64,000 nt of DNA from Lentisalinibacter salinarum (GCF_040706555.1 NZ_JAPDRH010000002.1:1054001-1118000); one strand, 5' to 3'. Positions 26,704 to 35,050 are shown, numbered from the stretch's first letter. The notes: generated from the sequence alone by a model not told the origin. Made by a program: numbers and translations.

Positions 26704-27402
26704 TTATGCCTGATTCCCGCCTTCGGTCGCGCTGCCCGCCTGCTTGCCTGCACGCCGGCGCTTCAGCTCGGCGAGCTCCCGGTTCACCGCTTCCTCGGCT
26801 TCGAGGCTGGCGAACTCGTGCTCCAGCCCCTTCGGCTGGCCCATGTCGTAGGCCTCGACGCGCCCTTCCACATCGTCCATGCGGCGCTCGTACTGCTCGA
26901 AGCGCACCAGCGCGTCCTCGATCTTGTAGTCGTGGATCTTCTTGCGGGCCGCCAGGCGGCTGGTCGCGGTCTTGTGGCGCGAGACCAGCGTCTTCTGCCG
27001 CGCCTTCGCGTCCTTGAGCTTGGCCTCGAGCCGCGCGATGTCCTCGTTCAGCCGGGTCAGGCCCTCGTCCACCTGGGCATAGTCGGCCCGCACCTGCTCG
27101 GCCGCCGCGGCCACCTGGGACTTCTCCACCAGCGCCGCCTTGGCGAGGTCCTCGCGTCCTTTCTCCAGCGCCAGCTCCGCCTTGCGCTCCCAGTCCACCT
27201 GCTCCTCCTCCAGAGCGCCCAGCTTCCGGTTGAGCTCCTTCTTGTCGGCGATGGAGCGGGCCGCCGCCGAGCGCACCTCGACGAGGGTGTCTTCCATCTC
27301 CTGGATCATCAGCCGGACGATCTTCTCCGGATCCTCCGCCTTCTCCAGGATGGCGTTGATGTTGGAGTTAACGATGTCGCTGAATCGCGAAAAAATGCCC
27401 AT
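26704..27402 (-). CDS. pspA: phage shock protein PspA
   Basis: 232-residue peripheral membrane coiled-coil protein, ESCRT-III-like. Begins MGIFSRFSDIVNSNINAILE, the standard PspA start with its amphipathic helix, and continues with long charged coiled coil (EDPEKIVRLMIQEMEDTLVE). Inhibits PspF and supports damaged membranes. Start at 27402 chosen over a longer frame because of this conserved start and GAGGA upstream. A sigma-54 promoter lies 39-54 bp upstream. First gene of a tightly packed operon. Confidence 0.95.
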   Translation of the reverse strand: MGIFSRFSDIVNSNINAILEKAEDPEKIVRLMIQEMEDTLVEVRSAAARSIADKKELNRKLGALEEEQVDWERKAELALEKGREDLAKAALVEKSQVAAAAEQVRADYAQVDEGLTRLNEDIARLEAKLKDAKARQKTLVSRHKTATSRLAARKKIHDYKIEDALVRFEQYERRMDDVEGRVEAYDMGQPKGLEHEFASLEAEEAVNRELAELKRRRAGKQAGSATEGGNQA

Positions 27403-27440
27403 AGCGCATTCCTCAGTTGTTTGCCTTGCCTCCTGGATAT

Positions 27441-27456
27441 AGCAGGTTCCGTGCCA
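27441..27456 (-). promoter_or_regulatory. sigma-54 promoter of the psp operon
   Basis: On the minus strand the sequence reads TGGCACGGAACCTGCT: -24 TGGCAC, five bases, then CTGCT where TTGCW is expected, with GG and GC at the right distance. It is 39 bp upstream of the pspA ATG, and PspF, the matching enhancer-binding activator, is divergent next door. Confidence 0.8.
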
Positions 27457-27479
27457 GATCGGCCGAATGATCACAACCC

Positions 27480-27497
27480 ATTGATTTATATATCAAT
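27480..27497. promoter_or_regulatory. AT-rich inverted repeat in the pspA-pspF region
   Basis: Perfect arms ATTGAT and ATCAAT, six bases apart (TTATAT). It lies about 24 bp upstream of the sigma-54 -24 element, closer than typical PspF upstream sites in E. coli. It could be a PspF or IHF contact, or a chance AT repeat. Confidence 0.35.
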
Positions 27498-27592
27498 AAC
27501 GTCCCGGAACGCAGTATCTGAAATAGTACAAGAATAGTGGTTTACGCTAACTATTAGTATAAATAGAAATTTTATAGCAAAATTGGCGAATA

Positions 27593-28675
27593 ATGGACGA
27601 CCGCCAGAAACAACCCATCATCGGCGAGGCCCCGGCGTTCCTGGAGATGCTCGAGCACGTCTCGCGGGCCGCACCGCTCGCGAAGCCGGTGCTGGTGGTG
27701 GGCGAGCGCGGCACCGGCAAGGAGCTGGTCGCCTCCCGGCTGCACTTCCTGTCGGAGCGTTGGGAGCAGCCCCTGGTCAAGGTGAACTGTGCGGCGCTGA
27801 CCGAGAGCATCCTGGAGTCGGAGCTGTTCGGACACGAGGCCGGTGCGTTCACCGGCGCGGTCAGAAAACACGTCGGTCACTTCGAACGCGCAGACGGCGG
27901 CACGCTGGTGCTCGACGAACTGGCCACCGTCCCCATTCGCACCCAGGAGAAGATCCTCAGGGTGATCGAGTACGGAGACTTCGAGCGCGTCGGCGGCAGC
28001 GAGACCCTGCAGGTGGACGTGCGCATCGTCGGTTCGACCAACGAGGACCTGCAGGCCCGGGTCGCCGACGGCCGCTTCCGGGCCGATCTCCTGGACCGGC
28101 TGGCCTTCGACGTGATCACGGTACCGCCGCTCAGGGAGCGGCTGGACGATATCCTGCCGCTGGCCTACACCTTCGCGGTCAACATGACAGCCGAGCTGCG
28201 CCGCTCCTACTTCCCCGGCTTCACGGCCCGCGCCGCCTCCGCGCTGCTCCGTCACCACTGGCCGGGCAACGTCCGGGAGCTGAAGAACACCGTCGAGCGC
28301 TCCGTATACCGGAGCGAGGACCCCGATGCGAAGATCGCGGAGATCGCCTTCGACCCCTTCGACTCCCCGTTTCGGCTGCGCGCGGAAGCGGACGAAGAAG
28401 AGTCCTCCGCGCCATCGCCCCCTGCGGCCCGGGACAAGCCGCGTCTGCCCACCGACCTCAAGGAGCGGCTCGCGGAGCTGGAGATATCGCTCGTGCGGAC
28501 CGCGCTCGAGAAGGCGCGCTACAACCAGCGCGTGGCCGCCGGCCTGCTCGGCCTGACCTACCACCAGTTCCGCGGCTGCCTGAAGCGCCACGACATCCCA
28601 TCCCGGCCGGACGGGGCCGTACGGCGCCAGTCCCGCCGCCGCAGGCCGGCCGCTACACCTGCGGAAACCGACTGA
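27593..28675 (+). CDS. pspF: phage shock operon transcriptional activator PspF
   Basis: 360-residue sigma-54 enhancer-binding protein without a receiver domain. Walker A GERGTGKE (38-45), GAFTGA loop (84-89), Walker B GGTLVLDEL, and R-finger region VPPLRERLDDI lie in the AAA+ core; the C-terminal QRVAAGLLGLTYHQFRGCLK is a Fis-type HTH. Slightly longer than E. coli PspF owing to a linker and an Arg/Pro-rich tail. It is divergent from pspA across 190 bp of AT-rich DNA, the conserved arrangement. PspA normally holds it inactive. Confidence 0.94.
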   Translation: MDDRQKQPIIGEAPAFLEMLEHVSRAAPLAKPVLVVGERGTGKELVASRLHFLSERWEQPLVKVNCAALTESILESELFGHEAGAFTGAVRKHVGHFERADGGTLVLDELATVPIRTQEKILRVIEYGDFERVGGSETLQVDVRIVGSTNEDLQARVADGRFRADLLDRLAFDVITVPPLRERLDDILPLAYTFAVNMTAELRRSYFPGFTARAASALLRHHWPGNVRELKNTVERSVYRSEDPDAKIAEIAFDPFDSPFRLRAEADEEESSAPSPPAARDKPRLPTDLKERLAELEISLVRTALEKARYNQRVAAGLLGLTYHQFRGCLKRHDIPSRPDGAVRRQSRRRRPAATPAETD

Positions 28676-28833
28676 GCGCGACACTAGAGTGAGCGCACCG
28701 TGAATCGGGTTTCGGCAGCCGGGTCTCGATGGGCTACTATCTCACTTCAGGCTCCTCCGGCCCTCCAGGCCACCAGGGCACCGACACTCACGCAGACGAC
28801 GCCAGACCGCGAGCAGCGACACCAAGACCGCCC

Positions 28834-30015
28834 ATGAAGAAAATCGGCACGGCACTCAGCGAGCATGCCACCCGGATGATGCTGCTCGGCTCCGGCGAAC
28901 TCGGCAAGGAGATAGCAATAGAGGCGCAGCGTTTCGGCGTGGAGGTGATCGCCGTGGACCGCTACGCCAATGCGCCGGCCATGCACGTGGCGCACCGCTC
29001 CCACGTCATCGACATGCTCGACCCGGTGGCGCTGCGCCAGGTGATCGAGGACGAGGAGCCGGACTTCGTCGTCCCGGAGATCGAGGCCATCGCCACGCCC
29101 GTGCTGCAGGAGCTCGAGGAGACGGGCCACTGCATCATACCGACGGCCCAGGCGACCCGGCTGACCATGGACCGGGAAGGCATCCGCCGGCTGGCGGCCG
29201 AACACCTGGAACTGCCGACTTCCGACTACCGCTTCGCAGGCACCGAGGCGGAGTACCGGCAGGCGATCGAGGCCATCGGCCTGCCGTGCGTGGTGAAACC
29301 GGTCATGAGTTCCTCGGGCAAGGGGCAGAGCGTCGTCCGGGAAGCCGGAGAAGCCGACGCCGCCTGGGAGTATGCCCTGCAGGGCGGTCGCAACGCCGGC
29401 GGCCGCGTCATCGTCGAGAGCCTGATCGAATTCGACTACGAGATCACGCTGCTCACGGTGCGCCACGACGACGCCATCAGCTTCTGCGAGCCCATCGGCC
29501 ATCTGCAGCTGCAGGGCGACTACCGGGAGTCGTGGCAGCCCCAGCCCATGAGCGAGACCGCACTGGAACGCGCCCAGCGGGTCGCGGGGTCCATCGTGGG
29601 CGCGCTCGGCGGCCGGGGCGTGTTCGGCGTCGAACTGTTCGTCAAGGGTGATCAGGTCTGGTTCAGCGAGGTCTCGCCGCGGCCCCACGACACGGGCATG
29701 GTGACCATGATCTCCCAGTACAACTCCCAGTTCGCGCTGCACGTCCGCGCCATCCTCGGCCTGCCCATCCCGGTGATCCGCCAGCTCGGGCCGTCGGCCT
29801 CCTGCGCCATCGTGGCGGAAGGCGACTCCGACAACATCCGCTTCAAGGGTGTGGACAAGGCACTGCAGGAACCGGACACCAGCCTGCGCCTGTTCGGCAA
29901 GCCGGAGATCCGCGGCTCGCGGCGGCTGGGGGTCGCACTCGCGAGAGGCGACAGCATCGAGGAAGCCCGGGACAAGGCGCGCCGCGCCGCCGGCGCCGTC
30001 ATCTGCAAGTTCTGA
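28834..30015 (+). CDS. purT: formate-dependent phosphoribosylglycinamide formyltransferase
   Basis: ATP-grasp enzyme that uses formate and ATP to formylate GAR in purine synthesis, cytoplasmic, 393 residues (E. coli 392). Seen are MMLLGSGELGKE, ATP-grasp VVKPVMSSSGKGQS, QLQGDYRESWQPQPMS and VSPRPHDTGMVTM, all standard PurT motifs. The start at 28834 trims a 35-residue extension without a ribosome site. No other pur genes are nearby. A hairpin follows the stop. Confidence 0.97.
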   Translation: MKKIGTALSEHATRMMLLGSGELGKEIAIEAQRFGVEVIAVDRYANAPAMHVAHRSHVIDMLDPVALRQVIEDEEPDFVVPEIEAIATPVLQELEETGHCIIPTAQATRLTMDREGIRRLAAEHLELPTSDYRFAGTEAEYRQAIEAIGLPCVVKPVMSSSGKGQSVVREAGEADAAWEYALQGGRNAGGRVIVESLIEFDYEITLLTVRHDDAISFCEPIGHLQLQGDYRESWQPQPMSETALERAQRVAGSIVGALGGRGVFGVELFVKGDQVWFSEVSPRPHDTGMVTMISQYNSQFALHVRAILGLPIPVIRQLGPSASCAIVAEGDSDNIRFKGVDKALQEPDTSLRLFGKPEIRGSRRLGVALARGDSIEEARDKARRAAGAVICKF

Positions 30016-30016
30016 G

Positions 30017-30033
30017 CGACCCGGCCCGGGTCG
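30017..30033. terminator. bidirectional hairpin between convergent purT and ABC permease
   Basis: Perfect seven-base arms CGACCCG and CGGGTCG around GCC, 2 bp after the purT stop and 13 bp from the stop of the convergent permease. No T-run on either side, so termination would rely on the hairpin or Rho. Confidence 0.45.
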
Positions 30034-30046
30034 ACGCCGGCAGCGG

Positions 30047-30979
30047 TCAGCCGTTCTCAGTCTCGTCCCGGTAGCGGCGGAAATAGATGGCGCCGGCCGT
30101 GAACCCGGCCGCCACCACCAGGCCGCCCCACAGGCCCGGCGTCGCCAGGAACTTACCGGGGTCCACCAGCGAGAGCAGGTCCACGTTCCCCGTCAGCCGG
30201 CCGGGCATGTCCCCGAGGGCGATGTGCAGGTCTTCGCCGCTGAAACTCGCCTTGATCCATTGCATATACGAGAGACGACCGAGAGCGACTCTCGCGAACA
30301 GGTTGGTATCGAACAGCAGGCGCTCGACCAGGGGAATCACGAAGAACGGCAACACGGCCCACAGGAAGACGTTCTTCTTCGCGAAAGCGGAGCAGAACAA
30401 TCCCCAGGCAATATAGGGCAGGAACCACAGCGCCGCCCCGATGAGCAGGTACACTGACAGTATCCAGATCTGCAGCAGCGGCACGGGCCGCCAGACCAGT
30501 TCCCAGGCGCTGCCGCCGCCGATCCAGACAGCGACGGTCGACAGACACAGGATGACGATATGGGTCGCCGCGACGAAACCGAAGGTGATCACCGGCGCCA
30601 CCAGCGCGGCGGTGATCAGCTTCGAGAGCACCACCTCGGTATCGGTGAGTGGCAGCGACTTCCAGAACAGGATGCTGCGGTCCTTGCGCTCCGCGTACAG
30701 GGCGTCGATGGAATAGAAGAAGACGAGAAAGGCGAGGCCAACGACGAACACCGTGGACGGGCCCACGGCCAGAGCCGCGACACCGGCCGCCGAGCCCACC
30801 TGACCACCGACCTGCATGCCGGCAACCATGTTCTCGAAACCGACGATTCGTCCGCCGCCGGTCACCAGTGCCGTGGCGACACCGAGGGCGACGATGCAGG
30901 CGATCACCATCGGCGTCAGATACAGGGCGCGATGTTCCCAGAGCTCGCGCTGCACCAGGAAATAGGTTCTGCGCATCAT
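30047..30979 (-). CDS. ABC transporter permease (ABC-2 type)
   Basis: 310-residue multi-span inner-membrane protein (about six TM helices: e.g. LYLTPMVIACIVALGVATAL, FVVGLAFLVFFYSIDALYAE, AALVAPVITFGFVAATHIVI). The cytosolic YAERKDRSILFWKSLPLTD segment after the second span is common in YtrC/D-type ABC-2 permeases. Start codons ATGATG overlap the stop of the ATPase gene. Last gene of the YtrA-type operon. Substrate unknown; such systems are often linked to cell-envelope stress or antibiotic sensing. Confidence 0.88.
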   Translation of the reverse strand: MMRRTYFLVQRELWEHRALYLTPMVIACIVALGVATALVTGGGRIVGFENMVAGMQVGGQVGSAAGVAALAVGPSTVFVVGLAFLVFFYSIDALYAERKDRSILFWKSLPLTDTEVVLSKLITAALVAPVITFGFVAATHIVILCLSTVAVWIGGGSAWELVWRPVPLLQIWILSVYLLIGAALWFLPYIAWGLFCSAFAKKNVFLWAVLPFFVIPLVERLLFDTNLFARVALGRLSYMQWIKASFSGEDLHIALGDMPGRLTGNVDLLSLVDPGKFLATPGLWGGLVVAAGFTAGAIYFRRYRDETENG

Positions 30980-31833
30980 GCCCTCGCCCCCCGCAGCTTC
31001 GCGACGAACAGGTCGGCGAGACCTGGCGTCTTCACTTCGCCCAGGCCCCGCAGGCGGTCGCGGTCCACGCCTTCGAATGTGAGCACCTTCTTGCCGAAAA
31101 CATCGCGCCACGCGATCGGCTGCAGCGCCAGCGCCTCTTCCGCCCGCTCACCGCTCGTGGTCAGTTCCGTGTAGCGGGCCGCCACGTCGTCGACGGTCTC
31201 GTGCAGTACCAGACGGCCGTCGTCGATGAACATCACGTCGGTGAGGATGTGTTCGATCTCCTCCACCTGGTGGGTGGTGACGATGATGGTCCGCTGCTCG
31301 TCGAAATAGTCGTTCAGGATGGTAGTGTAGAACTCCTTCCGGAACAGAATGTCCAGCCCCAGAGTCGGTTCGTCCAGCACCAGCAGCTTCGCGTCGATGG
31401 CCATGATGATCGACAGGTGCAGCTGGGTGACCATGCCTTTCGAGAGTTCCTTCACCCTCGCGTCGCGGCGCACCGGAGTGCGCTCGAGGAAGGCATCCGC
31501 CTCCCGGCGGCTGAAGTTCGGGTGGACGGCCCCGACGAAGTCGAGCAGGTCGCTCACCCGGATCCAGGGCGGCAGCACGGCCACGTCCGCGACGAAACAG
31601 ATGTTCTGCATCAGCTGCTTGCGCTGACGGAACGGGTCGAGTCCGAGTACGCGCAGCTCGCCCTCGCAGTCCGTCAGGCCCAGCAGCGTCTTCAGCAGCG
31701 TGGTCTTGCCGGCGCCGTTCGGGCCGATCAGGCCGACGATGCGGCCCGGCTCGACGTCGAAGCTGACGTTGTCCACCGCGCGGGTCGAACCGTAGCGTTT
31801 CGATACGCCGCGCGCCTGCACGACCGCCGTCAT
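30976..31833 (-). CDS. ABC transporter ATP-binding protein
   Basis: 285-residue ATPase: Walker A GPNGAGKT, Q-loop region ICFVAD, Walker B LLVLDEPT and H-loop VTTHQ. The signature motif reads LSKGM rather than LSGGQ, a deviation also seen in some YtrB-type proteins. C-terminal ~70 residues form an extra domain. Start at 31833 overlaps the GntR stop by 4 bp. Pairs with the permease downstream. Confidence 0.9.
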   Translation of the reverse strand: MTAVVQARGVSKRYGSTRAVDNVSFDVEPGRIVGLIGPNGAGKTTLLKTLLGLTDCEGELRVLGLDPFRQRKQLMQNICFVADVAVLPPWIRVSDLLDFVGAVHPNFSRREADAFLERTPVRRDARVKELSKGMVTQLHLSIIMAIDAKLLVLDEPTLGLDILFRKEFYTTILNDYFDEQRTIIVTTHQVEEIEHILTDVMFIDDGRLVLHETVDDVAARYTELTTSGERAEEALALQPIAWRDVFGKKVLTFEGVDRDRLRGLGEVKTPGLADLFVAKLRGARA

Positions 31834-32312
31834 GATCCGCCGCCCCCCTCGTCCTTCGCCTTTTCCGCCCGCGCCAGAAGGTCCGCCGGGTCCAGCTCCA
31901 GGCGCTGCATGGTCGCTACGACCTCGGGCCACTCCTGCTGCAGGAACCGCTCGCGCTCGCCCTTCAGCAGCCGGTCCCGGGCGCCCGGCAGCACGTACAT
32001 GCCGCGCCCACGGCGCTTCTCGACGAGTTCCTCGTCCACCAGTTCCTGGTAGCCCTTCAGCACGGTCAGCGGATTCAACCGGTACTCGGCCGCGACGTTG
32101 CGCACCGACGGCAGCGCGTCGCCGTCCTGCAGCACGCCTTCGAGGATCATCGCCACGACCCGGTCACGGAGCTGGCGGTAGATCGGCTGGTTGTCGCTCC
32201 AGTCAGCTTCCATCAGCTCCCTGCCCCGGGGACCGGCCATATCGGCCATATCGGCCATACCGGCCCCGGTAGTGTCCGTAGCGGACCCGATCTGCGCTGT
32301 ACCCGCACTCAC
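31830..32312 (-). CDS. GntR-family (YtrA subfamily) transcriptional regulator
   Basis: Small winged-helix repressor with the YtrA core: DNQPIYRQLRDRVVAMI, GDALPSVRNVAAEYRLNPLTV and a short C-terminal dimer helix, without the large effector domain of other GntR proteins. I used the GTG at 32312 (160 residues) because GGAGGG lies 4-5 bp before it and only 12 bp separate it from the upstream stop; the ATG at 32213 (127 residues), with GGGAG 3 bp upstream, matches the usual family length and is the main alternative. The extension holds a MADMADMAG repeat. Likely represses its own operon at the palindrome 32601-32622. Confidence 0.9.
   Translation of the reverse strand: MSAGTAQIGSATDTTGAGMADMADMAGPRGRELMEADWSDNQPIYRQLRDRVVAMILEGVLQDGDALPSVRNVAAEYRLNPLTVLKGYQELVDEELVEKRRGRGMYVLPGARDRLLKGERERFLQQEWPEVVATMQRLELDPADLLARAEKAKDEGGGGS
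32235..32261. repeat. 9-bp tandem repeat at the GntR 5' end
   Basis: Three copies of GGCCATATC (the third ends ACC). In the GntR frame on the minus strand they give repeated Met-Ala-Asp and three in-frame ATGs between the two candidate starts. Confidence 0.8.
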
Positions 32313-32324
32313 TCATCCCTCCGC

Positions 32325-32504
32325 TCAGCCTTTGCCGGCCTCCAGAAAGAGGATGTGGTCCGGGCCGGAAGGCATATCCGCGCCGTCCTCGCCGCCCGAC
32401 CTCAGCTCGCTCGCCACAAGCGCCATCGCCATCAGCATGAGCACCGCAAGGCCGAGCGTGAGTCTGCCGCCTGTCTCCGGTCCGCTCTCCTGTCCGCCAT
32501 TCAT
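32325..32504 (-). CDS. small single-span membrane protein, first gene of the GntR/ABC operon
   Basis: 59 residues with one TM helix (LTLGLAVLMLMAMALVA, about 14-30) and an acidic tail ending HILFLEAGKG. Start at 32504 (ATG), with GAAGAG and GAGAGG upstream. It stands between the operator/promoter at 32601-32640 and gntR, 12 bp before the latter. No family recognised. Its place suggests it is part of the transporter module. Confidence 0.55.
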   Translation of the reverse strand: MNGGQESGPETGGRLTLGLAVLMLMAMALVASELRSGGEDGADMPSGPDHILFLEAGKG

Positions 32505-32600
32505 CTCTTCAGCCTCTCTGTCCCCGGTTCGTTCCCTGTTTCGGTCCAATTCCGTCCCTCTTCCGTTCGCTGGCAGGCGACTCTGCGCCCACGTGAACGG

Positions 32601-32622
32601 GTGTTGTAGTCAACTATAACAC
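32601..32622. promoter_or_regulatory. 22-bp palindromic operator for the YtrA-type regulator
   Basis: Arms GTGTTGTAGT and ACTATAACAC around CA match at nine of ten positions. The minus-strand -10 element of the operon promoter lies inside the right arm, so a bound dimer would block RNA polymerase. It is about 97 bp upstream of the first gene. Confidence 0.7.
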
Positions 32623-32640
32623 CAAACGCGGGGAAATCAA
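32613..32640 (-). promoter_or_regulatory. sigma-70 promoter of the GntR/ABC operon
   Basis: Minus-strand -35 TTGATT (32635-32640), 16-bp spacer and -10 TATAGT (32613-32618). The -10 overlaps the palindromic operator. Confidence 0.6.
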
Positions 32641-32776
32641 GACCTGCTTCACAGCCCGGCCGGACGAACCCCGCCGGGCGGCAGCGACCGTTCATACGGG
32701 AGTGAGCAGCGAGGAGCCGTACGTGCCCGACGCCGATGCCGTTACGCCGCCGCGGGCGGTCGCATACACTGGCCCG

Positions 32777-33352
32777 ATGACGCCATCGGACCCGGACGTA
32801 CGGTTGATGCTGCGTTACCGGGACGGTGACGCGAGCGCCTTCGACGCCCTCTACAGCCGGCACAAGGACGGCCTCTACCGCTATCTCCTGCGCCTCTGCC
32901 TGGACACGACCACGGCTGAGGACCTGTTCCAGGAGGCCTGGGGCAAACTCATCGCGGCGCGCCACCGCTACCGGCCGACGGCCCGCTTCTCCACTTACCT
33001 CTACCGGGTCGCTCATAATTGTTTCGTGGATCACTACCGGCGCCATCGCAGCCGCGGCCGGGAGGAGGACGCCGATGCCGTGGCGCTGACGGCTCGCGAC
33101 GGCGACCCCGGTCGGGAAACCGAGCGCGCGCTGGCGCGGGCCCGACTGGAGCGCCTCCTGGCCGCGCTGCCGTCCGAGCAGCGCGACGCGTTCCTGCTGC
33201 GTGAGGAGGGCGGGCTGTCGGTCGCGGAGATCGCCGAGGTGACCGGCGTGGGTACCGAGACGGCCAAGAGCCGGCTGCGCTATGCCTACCGCAAGCTGCG
33301 GGAAGGGTTCGCGCCGCTGGCCGAGGACGCGGGGAGACGAGACGATGGCTGA
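32777..33352 (+). CDS. ECF-family RNA polymerase sigma factor
   Basis: 191-residue sigma-70 family factor with region 2 (DALYSRHKDGLYRYLLRLC, DLFQEAWGKLI, FSTYLYRVAHNCFVDHYRR) and region 4 (LPSEQRDAFLLREEGGLSVAEIAEVTGVGTETAKSRLRYAYRKL). Start at 32777 preferred to a GTG at 32702 because it gives the usual ECF length. The stop overlaps the next gene by 8 bp, and that gene encodes a TM protein, the standard sigma/anti-sigma pairing. Target genes not known. Confidence 0.92.
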   Translation: MTPSDPDVRLMLRYRDGDASAFDALYSRHKDGLYRYLLRLCLDTTTAEDLFQEAWGKLIAARHRYRPTARFSTYLYRVAHNCFVDHYRRHRSRGREEDADAVALTARDGDPGRETERALARARLERLLAALPSEQRDAFLLREEGGLSVAEIAEVTGVGTETAKSRLRYAYRKLREGFAPLAEDAGRRDDG

Positions 33353-33977
33353 TCCCGGTCAGGCTCCCGGCAAGGACGATCGCACCGGCCGCGACCCGGC
33401 GACGGTGGTCGACGAGACGGTGTCCCGCGCATACCGGGAACTCGCCCGCGAACGTCCGCCGGCCGCGCTGGACGAGCGCATCCGGGCGCGGGCCCGCCGG
33501 GCGCCGCGCGCACGGCCCTGGCAGCGGCCTCTGGCCATCGCTGCGACTCTGGCGCTGGCGGTGGCGCTGGTCCTGCAGGTCGCCACGCCGCCGGACGACG
33601 GACAGCCGGCTCCCCGCCGGGAAAGCGAACCGGGCAGCCCCGTCGGAGACGCCGTGCCCGAAAAGGCAGCCCCGGACGCGCCGGCCGCTTCGGCACCGAC
33701 GCCACGCTCCGCGGTTCCTGCCGCACTGCAGCCCGACCGCGCCGATGCCGGGCAGGCGGTGTCCGAACTCGGCCGTGCCAGCCGCAAGGCGGCGCAATCG
33801 CTGGCCGGCAACGCCGCCGCAACGGCGTCGACTCACTGCACGGACCACGTCGCGGATGCCGACGCCTGGCTGGCCTGCATCGCCGAACTGGAGGCTGCCG
33901 GGGAGCAGGCCGCGGCGGAGCGGGAGCGCCGGGCCTGGGCCGCCCGCCACGGGCCGGAGGCCGACCCGGCCGACTGA
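33345..33977 (+). CDS. putative anti-sigma factor (membrane)
   Basis: 210 residues: charged cytosolic N-terminus (about 1-60), one TM helix (PLAIAATLALAVALVLQVA) and a Pro/Ala-rich periplasmic part with two Cys (HCTDHVADADAWLACIAELE). It overlaps the ECF sigma gene by 8 bp, so translation is coupled. No zinc-binding ZAS motif (H-x3-C-x2-C) was seen in the cytosolic part. Call rests on position and topology. Confidence 0.75.
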   Translation: MADPGQAPGKDDRTGRDPATVVDETVSRAYRELARERPPAALDERIRARARRAPRARPWQRPLAIAATLALAVALVLQVATPPDDGQPAPRRESEPGSPVGDAVPEKAAPDAPAASAPTPRSAVPAALQPDRADAGQAVSELGRASRKAAQSLAGNAAATASTHCTDHVADADAWLACIAELEAAGEQAAAERERRAWAARHGPEADPAD

Positions 33978-34037
33978 GTCGGGACAGCCGACCGTGCTAG
34001 AATCCGGGCCCCCGCAGGGCAGTCAGGTGTCAGCAAA

Positions 34038-35015
34038 ATGAAGAAACCCGTCCACGTCACCATCACCGGAGCTGCAGGTCAGATCGGCTATCAGCTCGCT
34101 TTCCGTATCGCCTCGGGCCAGATGCTCGGCGCCGACCAGCCGGTTGTGCTGCAGCTGCTGGAGATAGCGCCGGCGCTGCCCGCCCTCGAGGGCGTGGTGA
34201 TGGAGCTGGAGGACTGCGCGTTCGATACGCTCGCCGGCGTGAAGGCCACCGACGACGCGAACGTCGCTTTCAAAGACAGCCAGTTCGCGCTGCTGGTGGG
34301 CGCCAAGCCCCGCGGGCCCGGCATGGAGCGCGCCGACCTGCTGCAGGAGAACGCCAAGATCTTCTCGGTGCAGGGCAAGGCCATCAACGAGCACGCGGAT
34401 CGGGACATCCGCGTGCTGGTGGTGGGCAACCCCGCCAACACCAACGCCCTGATCACCCAGGCGAACGCCCCGGACATCGACCCGGGCCGTTTCACCGCCA
34501 TGACCCGCCTGGACCATAACCGGGCGATGGCCCAGCTGGCCGCGAAGCTGGATGCCCACGTCGGCGACATCAGCCGCCTGACCATCTGGGGCAATCACAG
34601 CGCCACCCAGTATCCCGACGTCAGCCATGCAGTCGTCGGCGGCAGGCCCGCCGCGGACCGCGTGGACGAGGCCTGGCTGAGCGGCGAGTTCATCCCCACG
34701 GTGCAGCAGCGCGGCGCGGCCATCATCAAGGCGCGGGGCGCCTCGTCGGCGGCCTCGGCGGCCTCGGCGGCCATCGACCACATGCACGACTGGTGGCTCG
34801 GCACCCCCGGCGACGACTGGGTGAGCATGGCCATCCCCGCCGACGGCAGCTACGGCATCGAGCCCGGCGTCATCTACTCCTACCCGGTGCGCTGCGCCGA
34901 CGGGGCCTACGAGATCGTGCAGGGCCTCGACATCAGCGAATTCAGCCGCGCGCGCATGGACGCTACCGACGCCGAGCTGCGCGAGGAACGGGCCGCCATC
35001 GAATCCCTGCTCTGA
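34038..35015 (+). CDS. mdh: malate dehydrogenase (type 2)
   Basis: 325-residue TCA-cycle enzyme, malate to oxaloacetate with NAD. Signatures: VTITGAAGQIGYQLAFRIASG, LVVGNPANTNALI, TRLDHNRAM (proton relay Asp) and IWGNHSATQYPDV (catalytic His). This is the cytosolic/Thermus-type MDH, common in part of the Gammaproteobacteria, not the E. coli mitochondrial-type. A -10-like TAGAAT lies 35 bp upstream and a hairpin downstream at 35051-35074. Confidence 0.97.
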   Translation: MKKPVHVTITGAAGQIGYQLAFRIASGQMLGADQPVVLQLLEIAPALPALEGVVMELEDCAFDTLAGVKATDDANVAFKDSQFALLVGAKPRGPGMERADLLQENAKIFSVQGKAINEHADRDIRVLVVGNPANTNALITQANAPDIDPGRFTAMTRLDHNRAMAQLAAKLDAHVGDISRLTIWGNHSATQYPDVSHAVVGGRPAADRVDEAWLSGEFIPTVQQRGAAIIKARGASSAASAASAAIDHMHDWWLGTPGDDWVSMAIPADGSYGIEPGVIYSYPVRCADGAYEIVQGLDISEFSRARMDATDAELREERAAIESLL

Positions 35016-35050
35016 GGCGCCCGCTCCCTCGTCACGCCTCCGACAGGCCC

